14,726 nt of DNA from JANQLU01 sp964434955. Lineage in GTDB: Bacteria > Planctomycetota > Planctomycetia > Pirellulales > Pirellulaceae. This document shows, piece by piece, positions 1 to 6,852 of the stretch; the stretch's first letter is position 1; each line of letters starts with the position of its first letter. The notes below the pieces were generated by a model that was not told the DNA's origin, made no database searches, and saw only the letters and a program-made list of their open reading frames with translations. The translations under genes were made by a program, and so were the position numbers. The DNA is taken from assembly GCA_964434955.1 (NCBI GenBank), contig CAYSXI010000138.1, forward strand, positions 1-14,726, written 5' to 3'.

Positions 1-59
1 TTTGCGGGCCCGTTATTTTTGCGGGCCCGTTATTTTTGCGGGCCCGTTATTTTTGCGGG
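1..59. repeat. 17-bp tandem repeat with internal palindrome
   Basis: Three full units and a partial fourth of a 17-bp repeat (GCGGGCCCGTTATTTTT, starting at 4, 21, 38 and 55) are identical to each other. Each full unit contains the perfect palindrome CGGGCCCG, at 5-12, 22-29 and 39-46. Neighbouring palindromes can pair into an 8-bp GC stem with a 9-nt loop. In the + direction each stem is followed by TTATTTTT, so the array resembles serial intrinsic terminators for a gene entering from the left. In the - direction the stems are followed by an A-rich tract instead. The array overlaps the 3' end of the cyclotransferase gene, whose stop codon lies in the last partial unit. The window starts inside the repeat, so total copy number is unknown. 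Confidence 0.95.
5..54 (+). terminator. possible intrinsic terminator array for an unseen rightward gene
   Basis: The palindromes at 5-12, 22-29 and 39-46 give 8-bp all-GC stems closed by a TTATTTTTG loop, each followed by a T-rich tail (30-37, 47-54). This is the layout of a Rho-independent terminator read left to right. It would serve a rightward gene outside the window converging on the cyclotransferase gene. That gene is not visible, so its role is inferred from structure only. Confidence 0.4.
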
Positions 60-982
60 TTTGACTTCTTGCTCTTGTCCTTGAGTTCCCGTTTGATCTC
101 ATAAACCTTGGGCCAAAGCTTGCCAGTCACCAGAAAATGCCCGGTTTGGGAGTTGAGTGCAATTCCATTGAGCACGTCAACCTTTTGGTCTTTTGGGACC
201 AGTGAACGGAGATCGATTTCGCCATCGATGTTTCCGGTATTGGGATCAATTTCAAAAATGAAATCCTGGTTGAGCACATTGGCAAAGATCTTGCCGCTTA
301 CAAACTCGAGTTCGTTGAGTTGGTTCTTCCGATCCCGGCCGTATCGGACCGTGATTTTTTTTACCTCTTCAAATGTTTCAGGGTCACGAAACGTCAAGGT
401 CGAGGTTCCGTTACTCATGATCAGATGCCGGTCATCATTCGTCAGGCCCCAACCTTCTCCGTCGTACTCGAATTCGTTGATCTTTTTGAATTCCTTGTCG
501 TAGACAAAGCACTTATTTTCTTTCCAGGTAAGCTGATAAAACTTACCGTTCATATAGGTGAGCCCTTCGCCAAAATACTTGTCGTCAAGCTTGATACGCT
601 TCAGAATCTCACCGGTTTTCAAATCGATTTTTCGAAGTTCCGATTCCTTGTATTGGCCCGTACTCTCAAAAAGCACGCCTTTGCCGGTTTCTTCGTCGTA
701 TTCGTATAATAAACCCTGTGTGAAGGCATTCGAGTCGTGATCGTATTCGGCCACGATCTCGTAGGTGTATTGGTCGACCCCCATTCCGTTGGAGATCCAA
801 ATCCAGAAATAACTACCGCCAATGGCAATCACAAAGAACAGAATCAAGTGAGGAATTCGGTTTTTGGGAATTCCAAACAGCAAACTGGGATCTTTTTTTG
901 CTGGCCCTTCTGCGCCGCCGTCACCCGAATTCTCAAAGGGCTTTTTGTTTTTCCGATTCGCTTTTGATTTTGGCTTGGCCAT
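47..982 (-). CDS. membrane-anchored glutaminyl-peptide cyclotransferase (plant-type)
   Basis: This 311-aa protein matches the plant/bacterial glutamine cyclotransferase family, which converts N-terminal glutamine of peptides to pyroglutamate and folds as a five-bladed beta-propeller. Family motifs are seen in order: FTQG (87-90), FGEG (137-140), QLTW (150-153), EGWGLT (176-181), LNELEF (222-227), LNGIA (271-275) and TGKLWP (286-291). The N-terminus is unusual for the family: about 43 polar, Lys-rich residues precede one hydrophobic helix (about 44-63), which suggests a type II membrane anchor with the catalytic domain outside the cytoplasm. The ATG start is the only one before the membrane helix; no clear Shine-Dalgarno sequence precedes it. 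The stop codon falls in the edge of the 17-bp tandem repeat. The neighbouring threonine synthase gene lies 124 bp upstream on the same strand, so co-transcription is possible but not shown. Confidence 0.9.
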   Translation of the reverse strand: MAKPKSKANRKNKKPFENSGDGGAEGPAKKDPSLLFGIPKNRIPHLILFFVIAIGGSYFWIWISNGMGVDQYTYEIVAEYDHDSNAFTQGLLYEYDEETGKGVLFESTGQYKESELRKIDLKTGEILKRIKLDDKYFGEGLTYMNGKFYQLTWKENKCFVYDKEFKKINEFEYDGEGWGLTNDDRHLIMSNGTSTLTFRDPETFEEVKKITVRYGRDRKNQLNELEFVSGKIFANVLNQDFIFEIDPNTGNIDGEIDLRSLVPKDQKVDVLNGIALNSQTGHFLVTGKLWPKVYEIKRELKDKSKKSNPQK

Positions 983-1106
983 AGTTGGTTCGGCTTTTCT
1001 TCGGTTCGTTCGAATGAATCTGCAAAGTGAAATTGTAACAGGCGGTTGCGATTTCTGTTATGTCAGTCGCCGCGCGCAGGATGCGAAAAGGACACGGCCA
1101 AACAGC

Positions 1107-2339
1107 TCAAGAAGCCTGGATTGTCGAGATCAAGGTTTCAATATCCTGGCTTTTGTCGAGCGAGGGCAATTCGAAAGGCACGGCTTCGACGTACTTTTGC
1201 GCTGCCCCGGTATTGAAGATCACAACTTTCTCATCGTCTTGGAGCCAATTTTTGTCACGCAAGGTTTTTAGAGCAGCGATACAGGCCGCCGTTTCCGGGC
1301 AAATGCTTATCCCCTCCATCGCGATTGATTTCCCCTGCCAGGCATTCAATTCCGTTTCCTCAGCGGCAATTGCGGTTCCACCGCTTTCCCGGATGGAATC
1401 GAGAATCATGAAGTCACCGACGGCAACGGGAACGCGCAAACCGCTGGCGATCGTTTCCGCATTCTCAAAGGGCTCGGCGAAGCGTTCTCCTTGCTCGAAG
1501 GCGCGTACAATCGGACAACAACCAGAACTTTGAACCGAAACCATTCGTGGCATGTTGTCGGAATCCAACCAGCCCATTTCCCGCAGCTCTTTAAAAGCTT
1601 TCCACATCCCAATCAAACCGGTCCCGCCCCCGGTTGGATAAAGGATCACATCGGGAAGTTTCCACTGGAAGAATTCCGCAAGTTCTAACCCCATCGTTTT
1701 TTTGCCTTCGATCCGATAGGGCTCTTTGAGTGTGGAAAGATCAAACCAACCGGTTTTTTCTTTTGCCTGTCCACTGATTTTGCCACACGCATTAATCATT
1801 ACATCAACGAGGAAGGTCTTGGCTCCGGCCAAAAAGCATTCGAGTTGATTGATCTCGGGCGTGTCTTTGGGCATCAGAACGATGCTTTCCATTCCTGCAC
1901 GCGCCGCATACAACGCGGTCGCGCCGCCCGCGTTCCCGGCAGTGGGAATGGCGACCTGCTGAACCCCAAAATGTTTGGCCATGGTAATTGCCATGGTCAA
2001 ACCGCGACTTTTGAAACTGCCGCCGGGAAGCTGCGATTCGTCTTTCACCCAAACATTTTTCAATCCAAAAAAATCGCCTAGCCGAGGACAATGCAAAACC
2101 GGAGACATGCCTTCCCCGAATGACACGGGTTGAATCTCGTCGCCAACCGGCAGCAACTCGCGATACCGCCACAAATCGGCCGGGCGGCTGACAACGTCCG
2201 CCTTCGACATGTGCTTTTTGACTTGGTCCAGGTCATAGCGAACCCAAAGTGGACGACCTTCGTGCAAGGTCAAAAGTTGGTTGGGTTCAAAATGGGTTCC
2301 GTCGATGGCACTTTCGAGGTGACTGACAAAACGGGCCAT
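1107..2339 (-). CDS. thrC: threonine synthase-like PLP-dependent enzyme
   Basis: This 410-aa fold-type II PLP enzyme resembles threonine synthase, which makes threonine from O-phosphohomoserine in the cytoplasm. The cofactor lysine is K110 in GGSFKSRG (107-113). The Asn-containing loop PTAGNAGGAT (132-141) and the glycine-rich phosphate loop PTGGGTG (235-241) are both present. Near the C-terminus, FNTGAA (375-380) occupies the usual TGxG position. The N-terminus ends in PLWVRYDL (30-37), the segment that in many threonine synthases follows a zinc ribbon; here the ribbon region (about 8-30) has no cysteine. The ATG at 2339 gives a normal family length. The gene is divergent from the 2540 gene across 200 bp. 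Related PLP enzymes such as cysteate synthase share this fold, so the exact substrate is inferred from overall resemblance. Confidence 0.78.
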   Translation of the reverse strand: MARFVSHLESAIDGTHFEPNQLLTLHEGRPLWVRYDLDQVKKHMSKADVVSRPADLWRYRELLPVGDEIQPVSFGEGMSPVLHCPRLGDFFGLKNVWVKDESQLPGGSFKSRGLTMAITMAKHFGVQQVAIPTAGNAGGATALYAARAGMESIVLMPKDTPEINQLECFLAGAKTFLVDVMINACGKISGQAKEKTGWFDLSTLKEPYRIEGKKTMGLELAEFFQWKLPDVILYPTGGGTGLIGMWKAFKELREMGWLDSDNMPRMVSVQSSGCCPIVRAFEQGERFAEPFENAETIASGLRVPVAVGDFMILDSIRESGGTAIAAEETELNAWQGKSIAMEGISICPETAACIAALKTLRDKNWLQDDEKVVIFNTGAAQKYVEAVPFELPSLDKSQDIETLISTIQAS

Positions 2340-2539
2340 GCTTATTCTCCGGCATAGTGATTGGAAGTCGTTGTTTTAGATGATCCAACGCGTTCTTTTA
2401 ATGGGCCCCTTCGCATTGCATTCGGGGTTTTTTCCTACAGAACCGGAAGATTTGGCAGCGATACGCTTCGAAGACTTGCCCGAGTGGAAAATTGGTTAAA
2501 AATAGATCAACGATTATTTGTTTGGGACGAGTCGCGGCA

Positions 2540-3394
2540 ATGGACGAAAAATCAAATCCGGAAAACCAGAATTCTGAATTGCCCCAACGCAATGACCTAC
2601 CGGATATCGACAAATCACCTGTGAACTCGCAGGTCGAGCCAATTGAAGCCAACGCCTCTGTCGAACCAGCCAACAATCCACCCACTCCGACTGCGGATTC
2701 GAACGCAACCGACCTTCCTCCGGTTCAGTCGGATATCCCCGTCGCAGAAACCGGAACTGACGAACTGGCGGCAGGCGCGGATCCGGAGGCCGTTCACTTT
2801 ATCGGGGATTCCGACCAGGCCGTCGAAGCAACCGAAGTCATCGACGATTCATCGACCGTGGTTGGCCACCCAATAACCGTCATGGATCCAATCGTCATCG
2901 ACGAAGAAACGGCGGCGGCCGCTGAAACCCCGCATCAGATCAATGAAACGACGACCTCACCCGCCACCTCGTCTCCACATGCAGCTTCGACGAACGCAGC
3001 TTCCATTGGTGCATCGATTCCCGCCGACAAACAGGCATCCGGTGCGCCTCCCGTCCTCGAACGCAAGCCGCCTTTGAGTTGGCAGATTCGCCCGGAGTCC
3101 CAGTTGGCCAGAGAAAGCATTGCCAGTACTGGCGGTGCGGTTGGTTCCGTCGTGGTTGGCGTGTTGGCCATCCTCGGTACACTGCTGACTCCATTTAGTG
3201 CGATCAACGCCGTCCTCGGATTCTTCCTGGGGCTCTGGGGATTAACGTCGCCGAGAAAACGCCTGGCAAGTATCGGCTTGATCATTTGCATTATTGGTTT
3301 CGTGCTTCCGATTACGGTGGGCACCATCAATCTTTACGATCTCTGGCAATCCAACCAGGACGTCAATCTGGGTGCGGACGGCACCCCGCAATAA
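2540..3394 (+). CDS. membrane protein with long disordered N-terminus (DUF4190-like C-terminus)
   Basis: This 284-aa protein of unknown function has two parts. Residues 1-195 are low complexity, rich in Pro, Ala, Thr, Ser, Asp and Glu, with only three Lys and two Arg in the first 160 residues; the stretch is probably disordered. Residues about 199-261 hold three closely spaced hydrophobic segments (199-216, 219-236, 243-261) with Gly-rich turns and a basic loop SPRKR (237-241). This resembles the small DUF4190 membrane module, judged by eye. The ATG at 2540 is preferred over an upstream in-frame start at 2492, because GGGACGAG (2524-2531) lies just before it and the residues upstream look non-coding. 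The thymidine kinase gene starts 24 bp after its stop, so the two are probably co-transcribed. The function is not known. Confidence 0.75.
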   Translation: MDEKSNPENQNSELPQRNDLPDIDKSPVNSQVEPIEANASVEPANNPPTPTADSNATDLPPVQSDIPVAETGTDELAAGADPEAVHFIGDSDQAVEATEVIDDSSTVVGHPITVMDPIVIDEETAAAAETPHQINETTTSPATSSPHAASTNAASIGASIPADKQASGAPPVLERKPPLSWQIRPESQLARESIASTGGAVGSVVVGVLAILGTLLTPFSAINAVLGFFLGLWGLTSPRKRLASIGLIICIIGFVLPITVGTINLYDLWQSNQDVNLGADGTPQ

Positions 3395-3418
3395 ACGAAA
3401 TACGCAAGGTCACCATTC

Positions 3419-4036
3419 ATGGCGAAACTTTATTTCTACTACTCGGCCATGAATGCCGGAAAAAGCACAACCCTCCTTCAATCGGCTCACAACTATGAAG
3501 AGCGGGGAATGACGGTCATGTTGTTTACGCCGGAAATCGACAACCGGGAAGACATCGGAGTGATTTCGTCTCGAATTGGGTTGGCACGTCAGGCCATCGC
3601 ATTTGATCGCAACCACGATTTATTTGAAACGGTAAGAGACGCACACGAGCAAGATGCCAAAAGCTGCGTTCTGATTGACGAGGCTCAGTTTCTGAGTCCT
3701 CGCCAAGTCTTGCAAACAACGGCAATCGTGGATCGGCTAAGGATCCCGGTACTCTGCTACGGAATTCGAACCGATTTTCGCGGCGAACCGTTTGAAGGCA
3801 GCAAGTATCTCCTGGCTTGGGCGGATGAACTCCAGGAAATCAAAACCGTCTGCCATACGGGTAAGAAGGCCATCATGAACGCGCGATTGGATGCGGACGG
3901 TAATCGCGTCAGGTCGGGTGAACAAATTGAAATCGGACACAACTATATCGCGCTAAGCCGGGCAGAGTTCGATCTCGTTTCCGTTTCACCCATCGGTTAT
4001 GAAATCCCCGAAAAGTTGGAAGCCAAGGAAGGTTAG
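3419..4036 (+). CDS. tdk: thymidine kinase (type II, TK1 family)
   Basis: This 205-aa protein is thymidine kinase, which phosphorylates thymidine to dTMP using ATP in the cytoplasmic nucleoside salvage pathway. It resembles Escherichia coli Tdk along its whole length. The P-loop is SAMNAGKST (9-17), the Walker B and catalytic Glu are in DEAQF (87-91, E88), and the conserved LCYGIRTDFRGEPF segment (112-125) is intact. The C-terminal lasso region has the usual layout, but the zinc site is degraded: C145 remains, while the second Cys is T147 and the later Cys/His pair is replaced by S180 and E183. The start is supported by AAGG at 3407-3410. The gene sits 24 bp after the membrane protein gene and is probably co-transcribed with it. 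Confidence 0.93.
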   Translation: MAKLYFYYSAMNAGKSTTLLQSAHNYEERGMTVMLFTPEIDNREDIGVISSRIGLARQAIAFDRNHDLFETVRDAHEQDAKSCVLIDEAQFLSPRQVLQTTAIVDRLRIPVLCYGIRTDFRGEPFEGSKYLLAWADELQEIKTVCHTGKKAIMNARLDADGNRVRSGEQIEIGHNYIALSRAEFDLVSVSPIGYEIPEKLEAKEG

Positions 4037-4081
4037 ATCAGCCAATCCAACGGCAAAAAATTGCTTTTGCTCGAATCATTT

Positions 4082-4110
4082 GTGAGAATCAGTTTTCGAT
4101 GATTTCTCAC
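4082..4110. repeat. imperfect inverted repeat upstream of the CxxCH protein gene
   Basis: Arms GTGAGAATCA (4082-4091) and TGATTTCTCAC (4100-4110) are complementary apart from one bulged base and enclose an 8-nt loop. There is no T-run on either side, so it is not a typical terminator. It lies between tdk and the next gene, about 42 bp before the latter's start, where an operator or a 5' leader hairpin could sit. The role is inferred from position only. Confidence 0.4.
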
Positions 4111-4151
4111 CTGGCCATCGCGCTCAATCGAACGTCAAAGGATTCGCCATA

Positions 4152-5564
4152 ATGTTGTCCTCTCGAATTTTTCTTGCCGCCGTTTTTTGCGGCATCGGAT
4201 TCAGTTCGGTTGCGGATTCACAGGACGAGAGATTCACGAGTGAAGATAAATCCGCAGCGGATATTTTTGACGAAAGAATCATGCCCATCTTTCGTTCGAA
4301 AGACCCGTCGAGTTGCGTCCAATGCCACCTCTCTTCGGTCGATCTGAAAAACTATATCTTGCCGTCTCATGAAAAAACCTTTCTATCCCTGCGGGACCAG
4401 GGACTGATCGATCTTGAATCTCCAAGCGAATCAAAGATCCTGGAGCTGATTTCGATGGGCAAGAAGGATGCTGACGAAGGGGCCGTCCTCATTCATCAAA
4501 AAATGCGACAAGCGGAGTACAAAGCGTTCGCGAGTTGGATCAAGGCTTGTTGCGATGATGACAAGCTTACCGCGATGCCCAAACTGAAAAGTTCAGAATT
4601 CGCAAAACCGGAAGCCCCCAACGAGGTGATTCGGCATGCAAGGAAGAGCAGAATTGTGAATTCTTTTGCCCGCAATATCTGGTCCCAAAGGATGCGTTGT
4701 TTCCCATGTCACACCCCGCACGAAATCAAACCCAACCAGAAGGGTGCCAGGGAGAAGTATGAAACTTGGGAAAGCCAGTTTGGTGATCGCATGCCAATTT
4801 TCAAGGAAACGCCACGAGAAACACTTGATTACCTGATCGAGTTAAGTGAGCAAAGAAAAAAAGGAGCCGGGATCCCGATGCTGGATCTGGATACGCCTGA
4901 GAAAAGTCTGTTGGTCCTCAAACCGACTTCGAAGATCCCGCCGCTTGATAACGACGGAAAACGAAAACCAACCTACCGAGAGCCCATCTACCATATGGGC
5001 GGGCTCAAAATGCACGGTGACGACCATTCCTACAAAATGTTTATTTCCTGGATCCAGGACTACGCCAATGTTACGGAAGGCAACTACAAAACGGTCGACG
5101 ATCTGCCGGCAGACAATTGGTTCCCGACCCAGCGGGTTTTGCGGATGAGAAACGTCCCCGATTCCTGGAAGGCGGGGGATCCAGTGCAGCTATTTGTTTT
5201 TGCCAAAGATTCGAAAACGGGAAAATGGAACACCAAGCCAGCGGGATTCACCCAAGGCACGATCACGCCTCGAAAAATTGTCAACGGACCTGTGATCCTC
5301 TTTGCCCCGGACGATGAAAAGAAATTCAAGGCGTGGCGAGCGACACGGAACAAACTTCCTCGAGGCGAATATCTGGTCAAAGTCTACCTGGACAACAAAG
5401 GAATCATCGAAAAAGACAAAACCGCAATCCTGGACGCTTCCTGTTACCAGGGAGAAATTGAAATCGAGAACGCGCTTTGGCGAGCCGGATTCCCCAAAGC
5501 CACTTGGATTTCGGGGAATGACCTGAAGAAATCCGAACCCCCGTCAGGTGACGGAAAAAAATAA
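4152..5564 (+). CDS. secreted planctomycete protein with two CxxCH motifs
   Basis: This 470-aa protein has an N-terminal signal peptide (about 1-23: basic start, hydrophobic core, cleavage near ADSQ). It carries two CxxCH motifs, C55-C58-H59 and C183-C186-H187, each followed by a module ending in an aromatic SWI segment (128-130 and 299-301). This suggests a duplicated cytochrome c-like domain. The pattern IFDERIMPIFRSKDPSSC (38-55) recalls a family of exported c-type cytochrome-domain proteins common in planctomycetes, from general knowledge. Residues about 310-450 lack cysteine motifs until C431 and look beta-rich, perhaps a binding domain. Haem attachment and electron transfer are inferred from the motifs; no partner oxidase or dehydrogenase is nearby. 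The gene stands alone, 115 bp after tdk, and converges on the glycosyltransferase gene. Confidence 0.8.
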   Translation: MLSSRIFLAAVFCGIGFSSVADSQDERFTSEDKSAADIFDERIMPIFRSKDPSSCVQCHLSSVDLKNYILPSHEKTFLSLRDQGLIDLESPSESKILELISMGKKDADEGAVLIHQKMRQAEYKAFASWIKACCDDDKLTAMPKLKSSEFAKPEAPNEVIRHARKSRIVNSFARNIWSQRMRCFPCHTPHEIKPNQKGAREKYETWESQFGDRMPIFKETPRETLDYLIELSEQRKKGAGIPMLDLDTPEKSLLVLKPTSKIPPLDNDGKRKPTYREPIYHMGGLKMHGDDHSYKMFISWIQDYANVTEGNYKTVDDLPADNWFPTQRVLRMRNVPDSWKAGDPVQLFVFAKDSKTGKWNTKPAGFTQGTITPRKIVNGPVILFAPDDEKKFKAWRATRNKLPRGEYLVKVYLDNKGIIEKDKTAILDASCYQGEIEIENALWRAGFPKATWISGNDLKKSEPPSGDGKK

Positions 5565-5575
5565 TTGGCGCTTTA

Positions 5576-5598
5576 GAGCTGCTTCTTGGAAGCGGCTC
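5576..5598. terminator. stem-loop in the convergent intergenic region
   Basis: GAGCTGCTTC (5576-5585) and GAAGCGGCTC (5589-5598) form a 10-bp stem with one G-U pair and a 3-nt loop (TTG), 11 bp after the CxxCH gene stop. The following bases are A/C-rich instead of a T-run, so it is not a canonical intrinsic terminator on either strand. It may still block read-through or stabilise the mRNA 3' end between the two convergent genes. Confidence 0.45.
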
Positions 5599-5605
5599 AC
5601 AAAAC

Positions 5606-5657
5606 ACTAGTTCGTTGCTTGTTGTCGGCACACGCGGCACCAATAACGATAACTAGT
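5606..5657. repeat. inverted repeat with ACTAGT arms at a gene end
   Basis: ACTAGTTCGTT (5606-5616) and AACGATAACTAGT (5645-5657) are inverted copies, differing only by a 2-nt insertion, around a 28-nt centre. The right arm includes the glycosyltransferase stop codon (5653-5655). It lies beside the 5576-5598 stem-loop between two convergent genes, where it could form a 3'-end hairpin on either transcript. No other copies of the arms with this spacing were noticed in the window. Confidence 0.45.
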
Positions 5658-6495
5658 CAAACCAACCGAAACGGATGATGCAGTAGATGGCGTTGAGTCC
5701 GTCAAGAAAACCGATTTTCTTTCCTTCCGAATAGTTTCTTCCGTGGTAGCGAATCGGAAGCTCGGTCACACGATAGCCGCGCCGGGAAATTTTGGCGGTC
5801 AGCTCGGGTTCGATCCCAAATCGCTTCGATTTCAATCCGGGAGCGATTTCGTGAATGACTTCCTTTCTGAAAACCTTGTAGCAGGTTTCCATATCCGTCA
5901 GCTTCAAACCCGTGAAACAATTCGACAGCATCGTGAGAAAACGGTTTCCGAGCAAGTGAAAAAAACTGCTTGAGCGACGGCTGCCCGGTTCCTGGAAACG
6001 GCTACCGAAAACCACGTCGGCAGTGTCTTCAACGATTGGTGTAATCAAGCGTTCATATTCACTCGGATCGTACTCTAGATCGGCGTCCTGGATGATGATG
6101 ATGTCGCCCATGGCCCGCTCAAACCCTGATCGCAGCGAACTCCCCTTTCCTTGATTGGCTGGATTGGTAAGCGTGATGAAGCGATTGTCATCATTTGAAA
6201 GCTCCGCAACCACGGTCGCGATCTCTTCCGCTGAACCGTCGCTGCTGCCGTCGTCCACGAGGATCACTTCTTTGCGCAAAGGAACCGCAACGACTTTTTG
6301 CAAAAGCTCCCTGAGCGTTTTGCGTTCATTGAATACTGGCACGACGACCGAAATCAACATTTTCCACGGAACCTCAATCGGCGCCGCATTGTCCTTGGAC
6401 TGGCCGTATTTCTGTTCGATTTCAAGAATGGAAGAGCTATCACCAATTTTGAGCCGGCACGATGAAGCGATTTCAAGCAATTCATTATCCGTCAT
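5653..6495 (-). CDS. family 2 glycosyltransferase (dolichyl-/polyprenyl-phosphate sugar transferase type)
   Basis: This 280-aa protein is a GT-A fold glycosyltransferase that probably moves a sugar from a nucleotide donor to a lipid or glycan acceptor at the inner face of the membrane. The core begins at ISVVVPVFNE (48-57), followed by VDDGSSDG (80-87), NQGKGSSLRSGF (114-125), the DxD motif D137-A-D139, FGSR (163-166), DMETCYK (201-207) and EPEL (229-232). The ending, with EGKKI (257-261) in a C-terminal region typical of DPM1-like enzymes, lacks the long C-terminal membrane helices of some relatives. Residues 1-45 are an extra N-terminal stretch before the core; M46 is a possible alternative start and neither has a strong ribosome site. 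The substrate cannot be named. The gene is monocistronic, convergent with 4152-5564. Confidence 0.87.
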   Translation of the reverse strand: MTDNELLEIASSCRLKIGDSSSILEIEQKYGQSKDNAAPIEVPWKMLISVVVPVFNERKTLRELLQKVVAVPLRKEVILVDDGSSDGSAEEIATVVAELSNDDNRFITLTNPANQGKGSSLRSGFERAMGDIIIIQDADLEYDPSEYERLITPIVEDTADVVFGSRFQEPGSRRSSSFFHLLGNRFLTMLSNCFTGLKLTDMETCYKVFRKEVIHEIAPGLKSKRFGIEPELTAKISRRGYRVTELPIRYHGRNYSEGKKIGFLDGLNAIYCIIRFGWFD

Positions 6496-6610
6496 TTTAA
6501 AGGATCAGAAAGTGCCAAGGCAGTCGAAGCCGGCAAGACTTGCTCAATAACTCCTGATCTCGTTTCAGGTCGCAAGTTCCTGGATCAAGATTCGGGATGA
6601 GTCCGCAACT

Positions 6611-6638
6611 TTTTCAAGCAACATCAGTTTGCTAGACT
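6611..6638 (+). promoter_or_regulatory. possible sigma70-type promoter for tRNA-Arg
   Basis: A -35-like TTTTCA (6611-6616) and a -10-like TAGACT (6633-6638) each match four of six consensus bases with a 16-bp spacer. They lie so that transcription would start a few bases before the mature tRNA 5' end at 6651. The assignment is from position and consensus only. Confidence 0.35.
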
Positions 6639-6650
6639 ACACGGCAATTC

Positions 6651-6724
6651 GCGCTCGTAGCTCAGCTGGATAGAGCATCGGTTTCCTAAACCGGAGGTCG
6701 GAGGTTCGAGTCCTCTCGGGCGTA
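6651..6724 (+). tRNA. tRNA-Arg (anticodon CCT)
   Basis: The 74-nt sequence folds into a full cloverleaf. The acceptor stem is GCGCTCG with CGGGCGT (one G-U at the end, one internal U-G). The D stem is GCTC/GAGC, and the anticodon stem is TCGGT/ACCGG around the loop TTCCTAA. The anticodon CCT (6685-6687) reads AGG arginine codons. The T stem is GGAGG/CCTCT with loop TTCGAGT, and the discriminator base is A. The 3' CCA is not encoded and must be added after transcription. No duplicated tRNA 3' end or integrase gene is nearby, so there is no sign that it serves as an integration site. Confidence 0.96.
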
Positions 6725-6852
6725 TTCTTGTCGGCAAATGACCGGGCATTCCAGCCCCGCGTTTTCGCGCCGCTCCTCTGCGAGGACTTGACCGTCCCAA
6801 CGAATTTCTTGAAACGGGCGGGCAAAAGCAAGGGACTCTCTCGTTTGGTATC

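Noticed and set aside
1..59. CRISPR array
   Set aside because: The units are directly abutting 17-bp repeats without spacers, and there are no cas genes.
6651..6724. tRNA-Arg as an integration site for a mobile element
   Set aside because: No integrase, no repeated tRNA 3' end and no change in gene type is seen next to it.
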